From Fallopia convolvulus (Eukaryota > Streptophyta > Magnoliopsida > Caryophyllales > Polygonaceae): DNA of 64,000 nt. The stretch's first letter is position 1. Every line of letters starts with the position of its first letter. The translations under genes were made by a program, and so were the position numbers. Below the pieces are notes generated by a model. It ran no database searches and had not been told where the DNA came from. It worked only from the letters and a program-made list of their open reading frames with translations. The stretch covers positions 41,817,106 through 41,881,105 of the forward strand of contig OZ024720.1 in the NCBI GenBank assembly GCA_964016875.1, read 5' to 3'. Positions 35,494 to 49,424 of this stretch are shown piece after piece.

Positions 35494-37548
35494 TGTAATA
35501 TTCGGGAATATTTCTATATTTTTTTATTCTATTTCTACGCTCCTTGAATTTCATGTTGGGACTACTTAGCTTGTAAATAATCTCGGATATATAAAAGTAT
35601 TTGATTTTTAATTTTTAATTTAAAATAATTATATTTTTAAAAGTTTTTAACTTAAAAGTAATTAATAATTATTTCAGGGTAAAGCTTGTAGAAAAGGAAA
35701 TTTGAGGGTAGAAATTGTAAACCTCTATAAAGTTAGCCGACTTCCTTTTTTTTTTATATATATGAACATGTTCTATAGTTGTTCTTTGACGAGAGGAAGA
35801 AGAACCGAGAGGGAGGAGAAGAGAGAGAAGGAGATAGATAGATAGATAGATAGAGAGATAGAGATAGAGATAGAGAGAGAGAGAGATGGAGATGGAGATG
35901 GGGAGGGAGAGTGAGAAAGGAGGAGTTAATTCTGGTGCGGGATTCGTTTATCGGGTCGGTTCTTGGAGTTCAAACGTCGTTTGGTAATTTTTAACTAGTT
36001 AATAGTTTGTTTAGATTTTACTAATTTTTCCAGATCTGGCTTTACAATTGATTTTGAATTGGAAATTTGTCGATTTATAGTTCTCAGAGGATGTTTTCAA
36101 TAGTGGATTTATATTCAGTAAAATATTTCAGAGTAATTTTAGGGTATTGCTTTGTAATGTTATTAGGGAGACCTTTGATCCTGTTTTTCAAAAAGGTTTG
36201 AACTAGAAAAATGTTCTTTTATATATCTAGTATATTCATGTCAAGTTTCAAAGGATTTGGAATTATATAAAAGAAGTTATAAAGCATCTTGGCTTTTCTT
36301 TATTTTTGGGGTTAGAGTTTGTACGAGTTAAAAAGCTATTATTATTCATTGAGGTATATATATGTATATCGGAGCGTGAGTCTAAGGTCGGGACCTGAGA
36401 TTAGGGGAAGAGACACACTATCTGTCTTAAGACAGGATTCTACTTCGCGTGTTAGTTAGTGTTTGTTAGCCTCAAGAATTCGTCTTCAAGGTAAGTCGTT
36501 TACGACTTGCTCGGTTGTTGTTCAATACTTATTAGACTTCATGTGGTGCTTGTAGGATTGGTTTTGGGGAACTAGTCCCTCGATGATTATTTTATGAAAA
36601 AGGTTAACTTGTGTATGATATGTGTGAAAAGAATTTCATTGGCCTTTCATCGAATGTGAAGTTTTCGAATATTTTCTCTATGTTGGTACCGTTCTCGGCA
36701 TGAACATGTGCGTAGTCCTCTGGGTTGAAGTGACGGCTACGTATGGTTATGTGAAAGAGAATCGTGCCCCTTCAAAAGAAAAGTTATCTGTGTTTTGGGC
36801 AAGTGCTCCCAAGGAGGCTTGACCCAGGGTTAGAAGAATGGAATTGTGAAGGCTGGGAGGTCGCGCCTCGGCTCCTGGGGCGTAGGGTTGAAAAGAGACA
36901 TGGAATGGAACAGTGAGAGAATGGTTGTATTATTCTGCTTGGACTTGTATGTATGTATGTGTATGGAAGTTTTGGTATGTGGTTTGTGTTTATGATCTAT
37001 GGAAAGTAAGTATGGATTTAGAACTGATATATGTTGTAATCATGTGAACCTTGCTGGTGTGTGTGTTAGATACTTCACTGGTTTTTTAAACGTCTTACTA
37101 GTACCGTATGGATTCTAATTTGGAATAGAATGGTAGCAGACCCTTCAGGGACTTGTTTTATTTAGTTTCGGGTAAAGACAAGGGACCATGATGGAACCTC
37201 GGCCGAATGATGGAACAAATCGTTGAAGGCCGTGTCATAAGGTTGGGTTCGATTGGGAGAAATGGTGGTATACTTTTTGGTATCTTTTGAATAATGTGTT
37301 GTTTTGATAAAGAAAGGGTAGTAGTATGTTAATGAAATGTTTCTAGGTGGTGTTGTAAGTTATGTTCTTTGGGTTTCATGCATGTTTTCTGTACTTGGAT
37401 TCTATAAATATTGGTTGGATGTTTAATTCATGTTTTCTCGTCGTGCCCGAGTTGCAAGATCCAAGTGAACTCGTTGTCAAACTAGCCTAGGTAGTACCTA
37501 GTGAGTTCTACTACTGAGTAGAGCCCGGTGTAAAGACGGGGTGTTACA
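35494..37548 (+). repeat. 5' LTR of the chromovirus (2055 bp)
   Basis: Starts TGTAATATTCGGG directly after satellite and ends CGGGGTGTTACA three bases before the primer binding site. A TATA-like TTTATATATATGAAC near 35752-35766 could mark the promoter. The start differs from the inverse of its end by C-to-T type changes, consistent with methylated-cytosine decay. No 3' LTR remains for dating. Confidence 0.85.
35811..35912. repeat. GA/GATA microsatellite in chromovirus LTR
   Basis: Purine-rich run of GAGA, tandem GATA (about 35832-35853), GAGATA and GGAGAT units shortly downstream of the TATA-like sequence; likely in the transcribed leader. Confidence 0.85.
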
Positions 37549-37551
37549 AAT

Positions 37552-37569
37552 TGGTATCAGAGCCAGGTT
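37552..37569 (+). promoter_or_regulatory. tRNA-Met primer binding site
   Basis: TGGTATCAGAGCC followed by AGGTT lies 3 nt after the LTR. TGGTATCAGAGC is complementary to the 3' end of plant initiator tRNA-Met, the standard primer for minus-strand synthesis in this group. Confidence 0.92.
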
Positions 37570-37798
37570 GACAACAAGGGCACATGGAACTGAACAACGA
37601 GTGTACTCGAGCTCCAACCTAAAACTAAAACCGGTCGGTAATTTCAAATTATTTCAATGGTGTAGTCATATTGCATTTACAGGGTAGATGACACGCCTCG
37701 ACTCTGTCGTCATCAGCCGAAGGACCTCATGTAGACTAGTAAGTTATTTTGTTAACTTCAGTTAAAGATAGTTTAAATAGTAAAACATCCGTTTACAG

Positions 37799-39110
37799 AT
37801 GGCTCCACAAACTAGAGCTGGAGCAACTAAAGCAGGAAGGAACGGTAGTGGTAGAGGACGTGGTAGGGGCCGTGTTGGAATCAGAGGAGAGGCTCCTCCA
37901 GTGGGAGAGCCACAAAACCTTCCTCCTCAAGAGGAGGTTGTTGAGAATGTTGGACCTGCAGTGACTGATCATCAAAGGAGAAATGTTTCGGTTGTTGTGA
38001 ACGGGCTCCTTGCTAATGGAGTCAACGATAGGGCAGATGGGGAAGAACGTGGGCCAGTTCAGGTGCCACCAGTTGAGTTACCACCAAATATGACTCTTGT
38101 TATCCGAGCTACACTTGCCGAGCTATTACAAAGTCTGGTAGGTACTGGATTTTTGCCTAATCATAATGCAACCAATTCTAGCTATCAACGGGCTGAGGTT
38201 AGGCCACCAAGACCGATTCAGTCAGGGAGACCACCACGTATTCCAAGGCCAGTAGTGGCTGATGGCATGATTGAGCAAGGAAGGGGATATCGCGAGCCTC
38301 TTCCTGATAAGTGGCTTGCGGAGTTCAGGAAGACTGGGGTACCGAACTTTACTGGGGATGAGGAAGCTGATGTTGAGCGGTGGTTGAGGAAAGTGGCATC
38401 TGTTCTCGACTCTATCCAGGCACCGGAGGAAAGAAGGATGTCTCTAGTACAGAGTTTGTTACACGAAGATGCATTTGATTGGTGGGAGTTGAGTCGTGAT
38501 CACCAGGTAAATGTTACTTTTGAGGAATTTCAAGAGAGGATTCGAGATAACTATTGTCCTGAGGTCGTGAGAATGGCTCGTGAGACCGCTTTTCGGGATG
38601 AAGGGCCCGAGAACAATACCGTAGGTGAGACTATCCAAAAGTTTCAAAGAGGTTTGGCAGCGGTGCCCAATGCCGCTCCTACAGAGAATCTGCGGATTGC
38701 AACCTTTCTTAAGCGGTTGCAACTTCAATTGCGTGCATACGTATCTGGATTTCTACTCAATACTTTGTAGGAGGTTCAAGATTCTGCTTTAGCTTATTCT
38801 ATGTCCACCTTGGGGCCGACACAATTGAATGTACAAGCTAGTAGAAATAAGAAGTAGAGGTTGTTTGCTCCATCAGACTCAAGGAGAGATAATCGTTCGG
38901 GTGTGTCTCAACAAAACCGATCTGGAATTCAGTCACAAGGTCTTCAAGACCAATCTCAACAAAGTCAGTTTACTAGAGGGTTGATGGAGTGCCTCAATTG
39001 TGGTGACACTAGTCATATGAGGAATTAGTGTCGGAAACTAGTTCGTAATTGTTTCAAATGTGGGAAGCCAAGCCATTATAAAAATATTGTAAGGTTGGAA
39101 CACCCTCACA
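37799..39110 (+). pseudogene. Chromovirus gag with zinc knuckles, broken
   Basis: ATG 37799 opens 323 codons: a basic Arg/Gly-rich start (GRGRGRGRVG), then the gag core FTGDEEADVERWLRKV and the DAFDWWEL and FQRGL blocks. TAG at 38768-38770 interrupts. The same frame continues with further stops near 38857 and 39029 into a nucleocapsid region carrying two CCHC-type motifs, CLNCGDTSH (its last Cys after a stop) and CFKCGKPSHYKN (last Cys lost). Gag would package element RNA. The reading frame is lost before protease. Confidence 0.82.
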
Positions 39111-39129
39111 GGGATCTTCATCGGGGTCG

Positions 39130-40197
39130 GTGAACCAAGGGATTCGTTGTGAGTTCCAACAGATTCAACATGCACCAAACCAGAGTAGAGGTCGTGGTGC
39201 GGAAGCTAGCACTATCGGGGGCAACCAGCCTCGGGTATTTGGGATGAGAAGGCCTGATGCCTTGAATGCTCCCACTGCCACATGTATGATTTGTATTAAG
39301 TCTAAACCTATGCATATCTTGTTTGATACGGGTGCTACGCACTCTTTTGTGTCCTCTGCATGCGTTGATAGACTAGGGTTGACTTGCTCGGAGGGTACAT
39401 CCTGTATGGTGAGATTGCCCGATGGTAGTAAGGTGAGAGGAAATAGATAAATACTTCATTGCCCTATTAGGATTGAGGGTAGGGATTGGTTTGCAGACTT
39501 TATTGTGATACAATTGTCGGCTAGTGATGATGTTATTTTGGGGATGGATTGGATGAGACGTTATAAAGCAGTATTAGATGCACATGAGGGTACAATCACT
39601 GTGACTGCAAATGATGGGACAATCCATGTATGTCAAGATCCAGAGCAGGAGGGTCCAGGATCAGTGATCAGTATGGTGAAAGACGCTAAGTTGCTTAATG
39701 ATGGGTGTGTGGGTTATTGGTGTTATGTTCTAGAAGGAGACAAGAAAGGACCGTGTATTCAAGATATACCAGTAGTTTGTGAGTTTGAAGATGTTTTTCT
39801 AGATGAACTTCCAGGGCTACCTCCTCAACGAGAGATGGACTTTAATATTAAATTAGATCCAGGAACAAGACCAATCTCAAAAGCCCCGTACCGTATGGCT
39901 CCAATTGAGATGCAAGAGCTGAAGGCTCAGTTGGAGGAGTTACTAGAGAAGGGATATATACGTCCAAGTGCATCACCATGGGGAGCTCCAATATTGTTTG
40001 TGAGAAAGAAGGATGGTTCCCTACGTTTATGTATTGATTACCAGGAGCTAAACCGAGTTACTATTAAGAATAAGTACCCTTTGCTTCGTAGATTACTTGT
40101 TAGACCAGTTGCAAGGAGCTATTGTGTTCTCAAACGTGGACCTCAGATCGGGCTATCATCAGTTGAGGATTGTAGTAATGCCGTTCAGATTGACTAA
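39130..40197 (+). pseudogene. Chromovirus protease and N-terminal reverse transcriptase, broken
   Basis: Protease: ILFDTGATHSFVS (catalytic DTG) then DVILGMDWM. A TAA at 39448-39450 splits the frame. RT N-terminal half: YRMAPIEMQELKAQLEELL, SPWGAPILFVRKKDGSLRLC and DYQELNRVTIKNKYPL. After about 40085 the frame shifts. The block normally lying between the LRSGYHQLR-like and MPFGLTNAP-like motifs is missing, an internal deletion of roughly 60 bp at about 40170. The frame ends at TAA 40195-40197. Confidence 0.8.
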
Positions 40198-40990
40198 TGC
40201 ACCTGCGATGTTCATGGAATTAATGAACCGGGTGTTTATAGACTATTTGGATAATACATTGATGATATATTGATTTATTTTGAAAGCACTGAGGAGCATG
40301 CAAAGCATCTTAGATTAGTTTTGGATGTGCTAAGACACCACCGACAGTTTGCTAAACTGTCCAAATGTGAGTTTTGGCTACAAGAAGTTACTTTCCTGGG
40401 TCATGTTGTATCCGCTAAGGGAGTCATGGTAGACCCCTTAAAAATTGGAGTTGTGAAGGCTTGGGAACCCCCGAAGAATGTGATGGAGGTATGGAGTTTC
40501 TTAGGATTGGTAGGGTACTACAGGAGGTTTGTGGATGGGTTTTCGCGAATAGCTCAATCACTTACCAACTTACTGAAAAAGACCACTCGTTTTGACTGGA
40601 ATGATGCTTCTCAAAGGGGCTTCGATGAGTTGAAGGAGAAGTTGACTTCAGCTCCAATACTTGCTTTTCCTCAAGGAAATGAAGGCTTTGTGATTTAATG
40701 TGATGTATCAAAGATAGGCTTAGGTTGTATATTAATGTAGAATCACAGGGTGATTGCATATGCTTCCAGATAGTTGAAACCAAACGAGTTGAATTATCCC
40801 ACACATGATTTAGAATTGGCAGCAGCGATTCATGCTCTAAAGATATAGCGTCATTACTTGTATGGAAGTACATATAAAGTGATTACAAACCATAAGAGCC
40901 TTAAGTACACTTTTACTCAGAGAGAATTGAACATGAGACAACGGAGATGGCTTGAATTACTGAAAGATTATGATTTAGAGATCTTGTATC
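40198..40990 (+). pseudogene. Chromovirus RT C-terminus and RNase H fragment
   Basis: Contains the RT active-site region, out of frame with the preceding part (ATTGATGATATA near 40258-40269 encodes IDDI). Then FLGHVVSAKGV, FLGLVGYYRRFVDGFS and FDWNDASQRGFDELK. RNase H follows with several stops, among them TAA 40696-40698, TAG 40738-40740 and one near 40846. It breaks off in LLKDYDLEILYQ, where satellite DNA begins. Nothing of integrase remains. Confidence 0.8.
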
Positions 40991-43900
40991 AAGCAAATAA
41001 GTACATTCTGCACTACAAAATCAAAAACAATCGAATAAAAGCATAAATTCGAACCAATGGGCCGAATGCTACATTTAGGAGTGACAATTACATGGACATT
41101 TCATCGAACACATGGCGTGCAATGTTGGATGACAATTCATTTTAAAGGCAAAAGGAGAAAAAACAAGTGATGTTTAAAGACATCTAGGCAGAAGAAAAAA
41201 AATGAGGATAATATCAAGCACATAAGCACATTGTGCATTACAAAATCATGACGTATCGAATAAAAGAATAAATTGGAACCTAGAAACCGAATGCCACATT
41301 TAGGAGTGACATTTACATGGGCATTTCATCGAACACTTGGCGAGCAATGTTAGATCAAAAGTCATTTTAAAGGCAAAAGGAGAAAAAACAAGTGAACTTT
41401 AAAGACATCTAGGCACAAGCATAAAGAATGAGGATAGTATCAAGCCAATAAGCACATTTTGCACTACAAAATCAAGACGTATCGAATAAGAGCATAAATT
41501 CGAACCTACAAAAACAATGCCACATTTAGGATTCAGATTTACATGGACATTTCATCGAACACTTGGCATGTAATGTTAGATCAAAAGTAATTTTAAAAGC
41601 AAAAGAAGAAAAAACAAGTGAACTTTAAAGACATCTAGGCACAAGCATAAAGAATGAGTATAGTATCAAGCCAATAAGCACATTATGCACTACAAAATCA
41701 AGACGTATCGAATAAGAGCATAAATTCGAACCTAGAAACAGAATGCCAAATTTAGGATTAAGATTTACATGGACATTTCATCGAACACTTGGCGTGCAAT
41801 GTTAGATCAAAAGTAATTTTAAAAGCAAAAGAAGAAAAAACAAGTGAACTTTAATGACATCTAGGCACAAGAAAAAAGAATGAGCATAGTATCAAACAAA
41901 TAAGCACATTCTGCACTACAAAATTAAGAACAATCGAATAAAAGCATAAATTCGAACCTATAAACCGAATGCTACATTTAGGAGTAACATTTACACGGAC
42001 ATTTTATCAAACACATGGCGTGCAATGTTAGATATCAATTCATTTTAAAAGCAAAAGGAGAAAAAACGAGTGATATTTAAAGACATCTAGGCAAAAGCAC
42101 AAAAAATGAGGATAGTATGAAGCCAATAAGCACATTCTACACTACAAAATCAAGATGTATTAAATAAAAGCATAAATTCGAATCAAGAAACCGAATACCA
42201 CATTTAGGCGTGACATTTACATGGATATTTCATCGAACACATGGCGTGCAATGTTAATTCAAAAGATATTTTATAGGGAAAAGGAGAATAAATAAGTGAA
42301 CTATAAAGACATCTAGGCATAAGCATAAAGAATGAGGATAGTATCAAACTAATAAGCACATTATACACTACAAAATCAAGAAAAATCGAATAAAAGCATA
42401 AATTCGAACCTAGAAACCGAATGGCACATTTAGGAGTGACATTTACAGGCACATTTCATCGAACACTTGGCGTACAATATTAGATCACAAGTCATTATAA
42501 AAGCAAAAGAATAAAAAACAAGTGAACTTAAATGACATCTAGGCATAAGCACAAAGAATAAGGATAGTATCAAGCCAATAACCACATTCCGCAATACAAA
42601 ATCAAGACCAATAGATATAAGAGCATAAATTCGAACCTATAAACTGAATGCTACATTTAGGAGTGACATTTACATGGACATTTCATCGAACACATGGCGT
42701 GCAATATTATATCACAAGTGATTTTAAAGGCAAAAGGAGAAAAAACGAGTGATCTTTAAAAACATCTAGGTAGAAGCATAAAAAATGAGGATAGTATCAA
42801 GCCAATAAGCACATTCTGCACTACAAAATTAAGACGTATCGAATAAAATTAGGCGTGACATTTACATGGACATTTCATCAAACACTTTGCGTGCAATGTT
42901 AGACCAAAAGTTATTTTTATTGGCAAAAGGTATAAACATGTGAAATTTAAAGACATCTAGGCATAAGCATAAAGAACGAGGATAGTATCCAACAAATAAG
43001 CACATTCTACACTACAAAATCAAGAACAATCGAATAAAAGCATAAATTCCAACCTAGAAACAGAATGACACATTTAGGAGTGACATTCACATGGACATTT
43101 CATTGATCACTTGGCGTTCAACATTAGATCACAAGTCATTTTAAAGGAAAAAGAAGAAAAAACAAGTGAACTTTAATTACATCTAGGCATAAGGATAAAT
43201 AATAAGGATAGTATCAAGCCAATAACCACATTCTGCACTACAAAATCAAAACCGATCGAATAAGAGCATAAATTCGAACCTAGAAGCCGAGTGCCACATT
43301 TAAAAGTGACATTTACATGTACATTTCATCGAACACTTGGCGTTTATTGTTAGATCAAAAGTCATTTTAAAGGCAAAAGAAGAAAAAACATGTGAACTAT
43401 AATGACATCTAAGCATTAGCAAAAACAATGAGGATAGTATCAAGCAAATAAGTACATTTTGCACTACAAAATCAAAAACAATCGAATAAAAGCATAAATT
43501 CGAACCAATAAACCGAATGCTACATTTAGGAGTGACATTTACACGAACATTTCATCGAACACATGGCGTGCAATGTTAGATGACAATTCATTTTAAAGGC
43601 AAAAGGAGAAAAAACAAGTGATGTTTAAAGACATCTAGGCAGAAGCAAAAAAAATGAGGATAATATCAAGCCAATAAGCACATTGTGCTCTACAAAATCA
43701 TGACGTATCGAAAAAAAGAATAAATTGGAACCTAGAAACCGAATGCCACATTTAGGAGTGACATTTACATGCGCACTTCATCGAACACTTAGTGTGCAAT
43801 GTTAGATCAAAAGTCATTTTAAAGGCAAAAGGAGAAAAAACAAGTGAACTTTAAAGACATCTAGGCACAAGCATAAACAATGAGGATAGTATCAAGCCAA

Positions 43901-46900
43901 TAAGCACATTTTGCACTACAAAATCAAGACGTATCAAATAAGAGCATAAATTCGAACCTAGAAAAAGAATGCCACATTTAGGATTCAGATTTACATGGAC
44001 ATTTCATCGAACACTTGGCGTGCAATGTTAGATCAAAAGTAATTTTAAAAAAACAAGTGAACTTTAAAGACTTCTAGGCATAAGCATAAAGAATGAGGAT
44101 AGTATCAAGCAAATAAGCACATTTGCACTACAAAGTCAAGAACAATCGAACAAAAGCATAAATTCGATCCTATAAACCGAATGCCACATTTAGGAGTGAC
44201 ATTTACATGGACATTTCATCGAACACATGGCGTGCAATGTTAGATCTGAAGTCATTTTAAAAGCAAAATTAGAAAAAACGAGTGATCTTTAAAGACATCT
44301 AGGCAGAAGCACAAAAAATGACGATAGTATCAAGCCAATAAGCATATTCTGCACTACAATATCAAGATCTATCGAATAAAAGCATAAATTCGAACCTAGA
44401 AACCGAATGCCACATTTCGGCTTGACATTTACATGGACATTTCATCGAACACTTGGTGTGCAATGTTATATCAAAAGATATTTTATACGGAGAAGGAGAA
44501 TAAATAAGTGAACTTTAAAGACATCTAGGCATAAACATAAAGAATAAGGATAGTATCAAGCAAATGTCCACATTCTCAACTACAAAATCAAGACCGGTCG
44601 AATAAGATCATAAATTCGAACCTATAAACTGAATGCCACATTTAGGAGTGACATTTACATGTACATTTCATCGAACACTTTGCGTTCAATTTTAGATCAA
44701 AAGTCATTTTAAAGGCAAAAGAAGAAAAAACAAGTGAACTTTAATGACATCTAGGCATAAGCAAAATGAATGAGGATAGTATCAAGCAAATAAGCACATT
44801 CTGCACTACAATGTAAAGAACAATCAAATAAAAGCATATATTCAAACCTATAAACCGAATGCTACATTTAGGAGAGTCATTTACATGGACATTTCATCGA
44901 ACACATGGCGTGCAATGATAGATCAAATTTTATTTTATAGGGAAAAGGAGAATAAATAAATGAACTTTAAAGACATCTAGGCATAAGCATAAAGAATGAG
45001 GATAGTATCAAACAAATAAGCATATTCTACACTACAAAATCAAGATCAGTCGAATAAAAGCCATAAATTCGAACCTAGAAACCGACTGACACATTTAGGA
45101 ATGACATTTACATGGACAATTAATTGAACACTTGGCGTACAATATTAGATCACAAGTCATTTTAAAAGAAAAAGAATAAAAAAACAAGTGAACTTTAATG
45201 ACAACTAGGCATCAACATAAAGAAAAAGGATAGTATCAAGCCAATAACCACTTTTTGCACTACAAAATCATGACCGATCGAATAAGAGCATAAATTCAAA
45301 CTTAGAAACCGAATGCCACATTTATGAGTGACATTCACATGGACATTTCATCGAACACTTGACCTTCAATGTTAGATCAAAAGTCATTTTAAAGGCAAAA
45401 GAAGAAAAAACAAGTGACCTTTAAAGACATCTAGGCATAAGCATAAAGAATGAGGATAGTATCAAGCAAATAAGCACATTCTGCACTACAAAATCAAGAA
45501 CAATCGAACAAAAGCATAAATTCGAACCTATAAACTGAATGCCACATTTAGGAGTGACATTTACATGGACATTGCATCGAACATATGTCGTGCAATGTTA
45601 TTACACAATTAATTTTAAAGGTAAAAGAAGAAAAAACGAGTGATCTTTAAAGATATATAGGTAGAAGCAAAAAAAATGAGGATAGTATCAAGCCAATAAG
45701 CACATTCTACACTACAAAATCATGACGTTTCGAATAAAAGCAGTAATTGGAACCTAGAAACCGAATGCCACATTTAGGAGTGACATTTACATGGACGTTT
45801 CATCAAACACTTGGCGTACAATATTAGATCACAAGTCATTTAAAACGCAAAACAAGAAAAAAGAATGAGGATAAATTCGAACATAGAAACCGAATGCCAC
45901 AATTAGGAGTGACATTTACGTGGACATTTCATCAAACACTTGGCGTGCAATGTTAGATCACAAGTAATTTTAAAGGCAAAAGGAGAAAAAAACAAGTGAT
46001 CTTTAAAGACATCTAGGCATAAGCATAAAGAATGAGGATAGAGTCAAGCCAATAAGCACATTCTGTGCTACAAAATCAAGATGTATCAGAATAAAAGCAT
46101 TAATTCGAACCTATACACCGAATGCCACATTTAGGAGTGAAATTTACATGGACATTTCATTGAACACTTGTTGTTCAATGTTATATCAAAAGTCATTTTA
46201 AAGGCAAAAAAAGAAAAAACAAGTGAACTTTAAAGACTTCTAGGCATAAGCATAAAGAATGAGCATAGTGTCAAGCCATTAAGCACATTCTGTTCTACAA
46301 AATCAAGATGTATCGAATAAAAGAATAAATTCGAACCTAGAAACCGAATGCCACGGTTACGAATGACATATACATAGACATTGCATCGAACACTTGGCGT
46401 ACAATGTTAGATCACACGTCATTTTAAAGGTAAACGGAGAAAAAAGAAGTCAGCTTTAAAGACATCTAGGCATAAGCACAAAAAATGAGGATAGTATCAA
46501 GCCAATAAGCACATTCTACACTACAAAATTAAGACGTATCGAATAAAAGCATAAATTCGAGTCTACAAACCGAATGCCACAGTAAGGAGTGACATTTTCA
46601 TTGATATTTCTTCAAACTCTTGGCGTGCAATGTTAGATCACTCGTCATTTTCAAGGTAAAAGGAGAAAAAAGAAGTGACCTTTAAATACATCTAGGCATA
46701 AGCACAACAAATGAGGATATATCAAGCCAATAAGCACATTTTGCACTACAAAATCAAGACGTATCGAATGAAAGCATAAATTCGAACATAAAAACTGAAT
46801 CCACATTTAGGAGTGACATTTACATGGACATTTAATCAAACACTTGGCGTACAATGTTATATCAAAAGTCATTTTAATGGAAACAGGAGAGAAAAATGTG

Positions 46901-49424
46901 AACTTTAAACACATTTAGGCCGGCATAGGCACAAAGAATGACGATAGTATCAAGCCAATAAGCACATTTTGCAATACAAAATCAAGACGTATCGAATAAA
47001 AGCATAAATTCAAACCTAGAAACCAAATGCCACATTTAGGAGTAACATTTACATGGACATTTCATCGAACACTTGACTTGCAATGTTATATCAAAAGTCA
47101 TTTTAAAGGTAAAAGGAGAAAAAACTATTGAACTCTAAAGACATCTAGGCATAAGCACAAAGAATGAGGATAATATCAAGCCAATAAGCACATTCTGTAC
47201 TACATAATCAAGACGTATAGAATAAATGCATAAATTCGAACCTAGAATCCGAATGCCACATTTAGGAGTGACATTTACATGGACATTTCATTGAACACTT
47301 GTTGTGCAATGCTATATCAAAAGTCATTTCAAAGGCAAAAGAAAAAAAAACAAGTGAACATTAATGACTTCTTGGCATAAGCATAAAGAATGAAATAGTA
47401 TCAAGCCAATAAGCACATTCTGCATTACAAAATCAAGACATATCAAATAAAAGCATAAATTCGAACCTAGAAACCCATTTCCACATTTAGGAATAACATT
47501 TTCATGGACATTTCATAGAATACTTGGCGTGAAATGTTAGTCAAAAGTCATTTTAAAGGCAAAAGGAGAAAAATCAAGTGATCTTTAAAGTCATCTAGGC
47601 ATAAACATAAAGCATGAGAATAGTATCGAGCAAATAAGCACATTCTACACTACAAAATCTAGAAGAATCGAATAAAAGCATAAATTCGAAGCAAGATAAC
47701 GAATGCCACATTTAGGAGTGACATTCACATGGACATTTCATCAAACACTTGGCGTGAAATGTTAGATCAAAAGTCATTTTAAAGTCAGTAGGAGAAAAAA
47801 CAATTGAACTTTAAAGACATCAAGGCATAACCAAAAAGAATGACGATAGTATCAAGCAAATAAGCACATTCTACACTACAAAATCTAGAACAATCGAATA
47901 AATGCATAAATTCTAACCTAGAAACCGAATGCCACATTTAGAAGTGCATTTAATGAACATTTCATTGAACACTTGGTGTGCAATGTTAGATTACAAGTCA
48001 TTTTAAAGGCAAAAGGAGAAAAAACAAGTGGTCTTTAAAGACATCTAGGCAGAAGCACCATAAATGAGGATAGTATCAATCCAATAAGCACATTTTACAC
48101 TACAAAATCAAGACGTATAGAATAAAAGCATTAATTCGAACCTAGAAACCGAATGCCACATTTAGGAGTGATATTTACATGGACATTTCATCGAACGCTT
48201 GGCGTGCAAAGTTAGATCATAAGTCATTATAAATGCAAAAGGAGAAAAAACATGTGATTTTTAAAGACATCTAGGCATTAGCACAAAGAATGAGGATAGT
48301 ATCAAGCCAATAAGCACATTCATCGCTACAAAATCAAGACGTATCGAATAAAATCATAAATTCGAACCTAGAAACCAAATGCCACATTTAGGAGTGACAT
48401 TTTCATGGATATTTCATAGAATATTTGGTGTGCAATGTTAGATCAAAAGTCATTTTAAAGGCAAAAGAAGAAAGACCAAGTGATCCTTAAAGACATCTAT
48501 ACCTAAACACAAAGAATGACGATAGTATAAAGCAAATAAGCACATTCTACACTACAAAATCAAGACATATCTTATAAAAGCATAAATTCGAACCTAGTTT
48601 TCGAACGCCACATTTAGGAGTGATATTTACATGGACATTTCATCGAACACTTGGTTTACAATATTATATCACAAGTCATTTTAATGATAAAAGAAGATAA
48701 AACAAGTGATCTTTCAATACATCAAGGCATAAGCACAAAGAATAAGGATAGTATCAAGCCAATAAGCACATTCCACACCACAAAATCAAGACGTATCGAA
48801 TAAGAACATAAATTCGAACCAAGAAACCAAATGCCACATTTAGGAGTGAAATTTATATGGATATTTCATCGAACACTTGGCGTGCAATAGAAGATCACAA
48901 GTCATTTTAAACGCAAAAGAAGAAAAAAGAAGTGATCTTTAAAGACATCTAGGCATTAGAAGAAAGAATGAGGAAAGTATCAAGCCAATAAGCACAATCT
49001 GCACTACCAAATCAGGACGTATCGAATAAAAGCCTAAATTCGAACCTAGAAACCGAATGCCACAATTACGTGTGACATTTACATGGACATATCATCGAAC
49101 ACTTAGCGTGCAATGTTAGATAACATGTCATTTTAAAGGTAAAAGAAGAAAAAACAAGTGAATTTTAAAGACATATAGGCATAAGCATAAGGAATAAGGA
49201 TTGTATCAAGCAAATAAGCACATTCTGCACTATAAAATCAAAACGTATCGAATAAAAGCATAAAATAGAACCTAGAACCGAATGCCACATTTAGGAGTGA
49301 CATTTACATGGACATTTCATCCAACACTTGGCGTACAATGTTATATCACAAGTCATTTTAAAGGCAAAAGGAGAAAAAACAAGAGATCTTTAAATACATC
49401 TAAGCATAAGCACAAAGAATGAGG
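40991..49424. repeat. 226-bp satellite array, middle segment
   Basis: Same monomer and orientation as the left segment, more diverged. Resumes at monomer phase about 93 (GTATCAAGCAAATAAG), whereas the left flank stopped at phase about 23, so some 70 bp (or that plus whole monomers) was lost with the chromovirus 3' half. Monomers near 40990-42000 resemble those from about 43440. Internal deletions shorten monomers near 42848 and 45856. No HOR as regular as in the left segment was recognised. Confidence 0.92.

Larger units (their letters stand above)
35494..40990 (+). mobile_element. Truncated chromovirus (Tekay/Del-like Ty3/gypsy) inside the satellite
   Basis: 5' LTR, tRNA-Met primer site, gag with two zinc knuckles, protease, RT and part of RNase H are present in that order. 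Integrase, chromodomain and 3' LTR are absent. The right edge joins satellite inside RNase H at LLKDYDLEILYQ, near 40990. Many stops and frameshifts show decay. Lineage call rests on gag wording and on the long LTR with a TGTAACACCCCG-like end. Confidence 0.85.
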
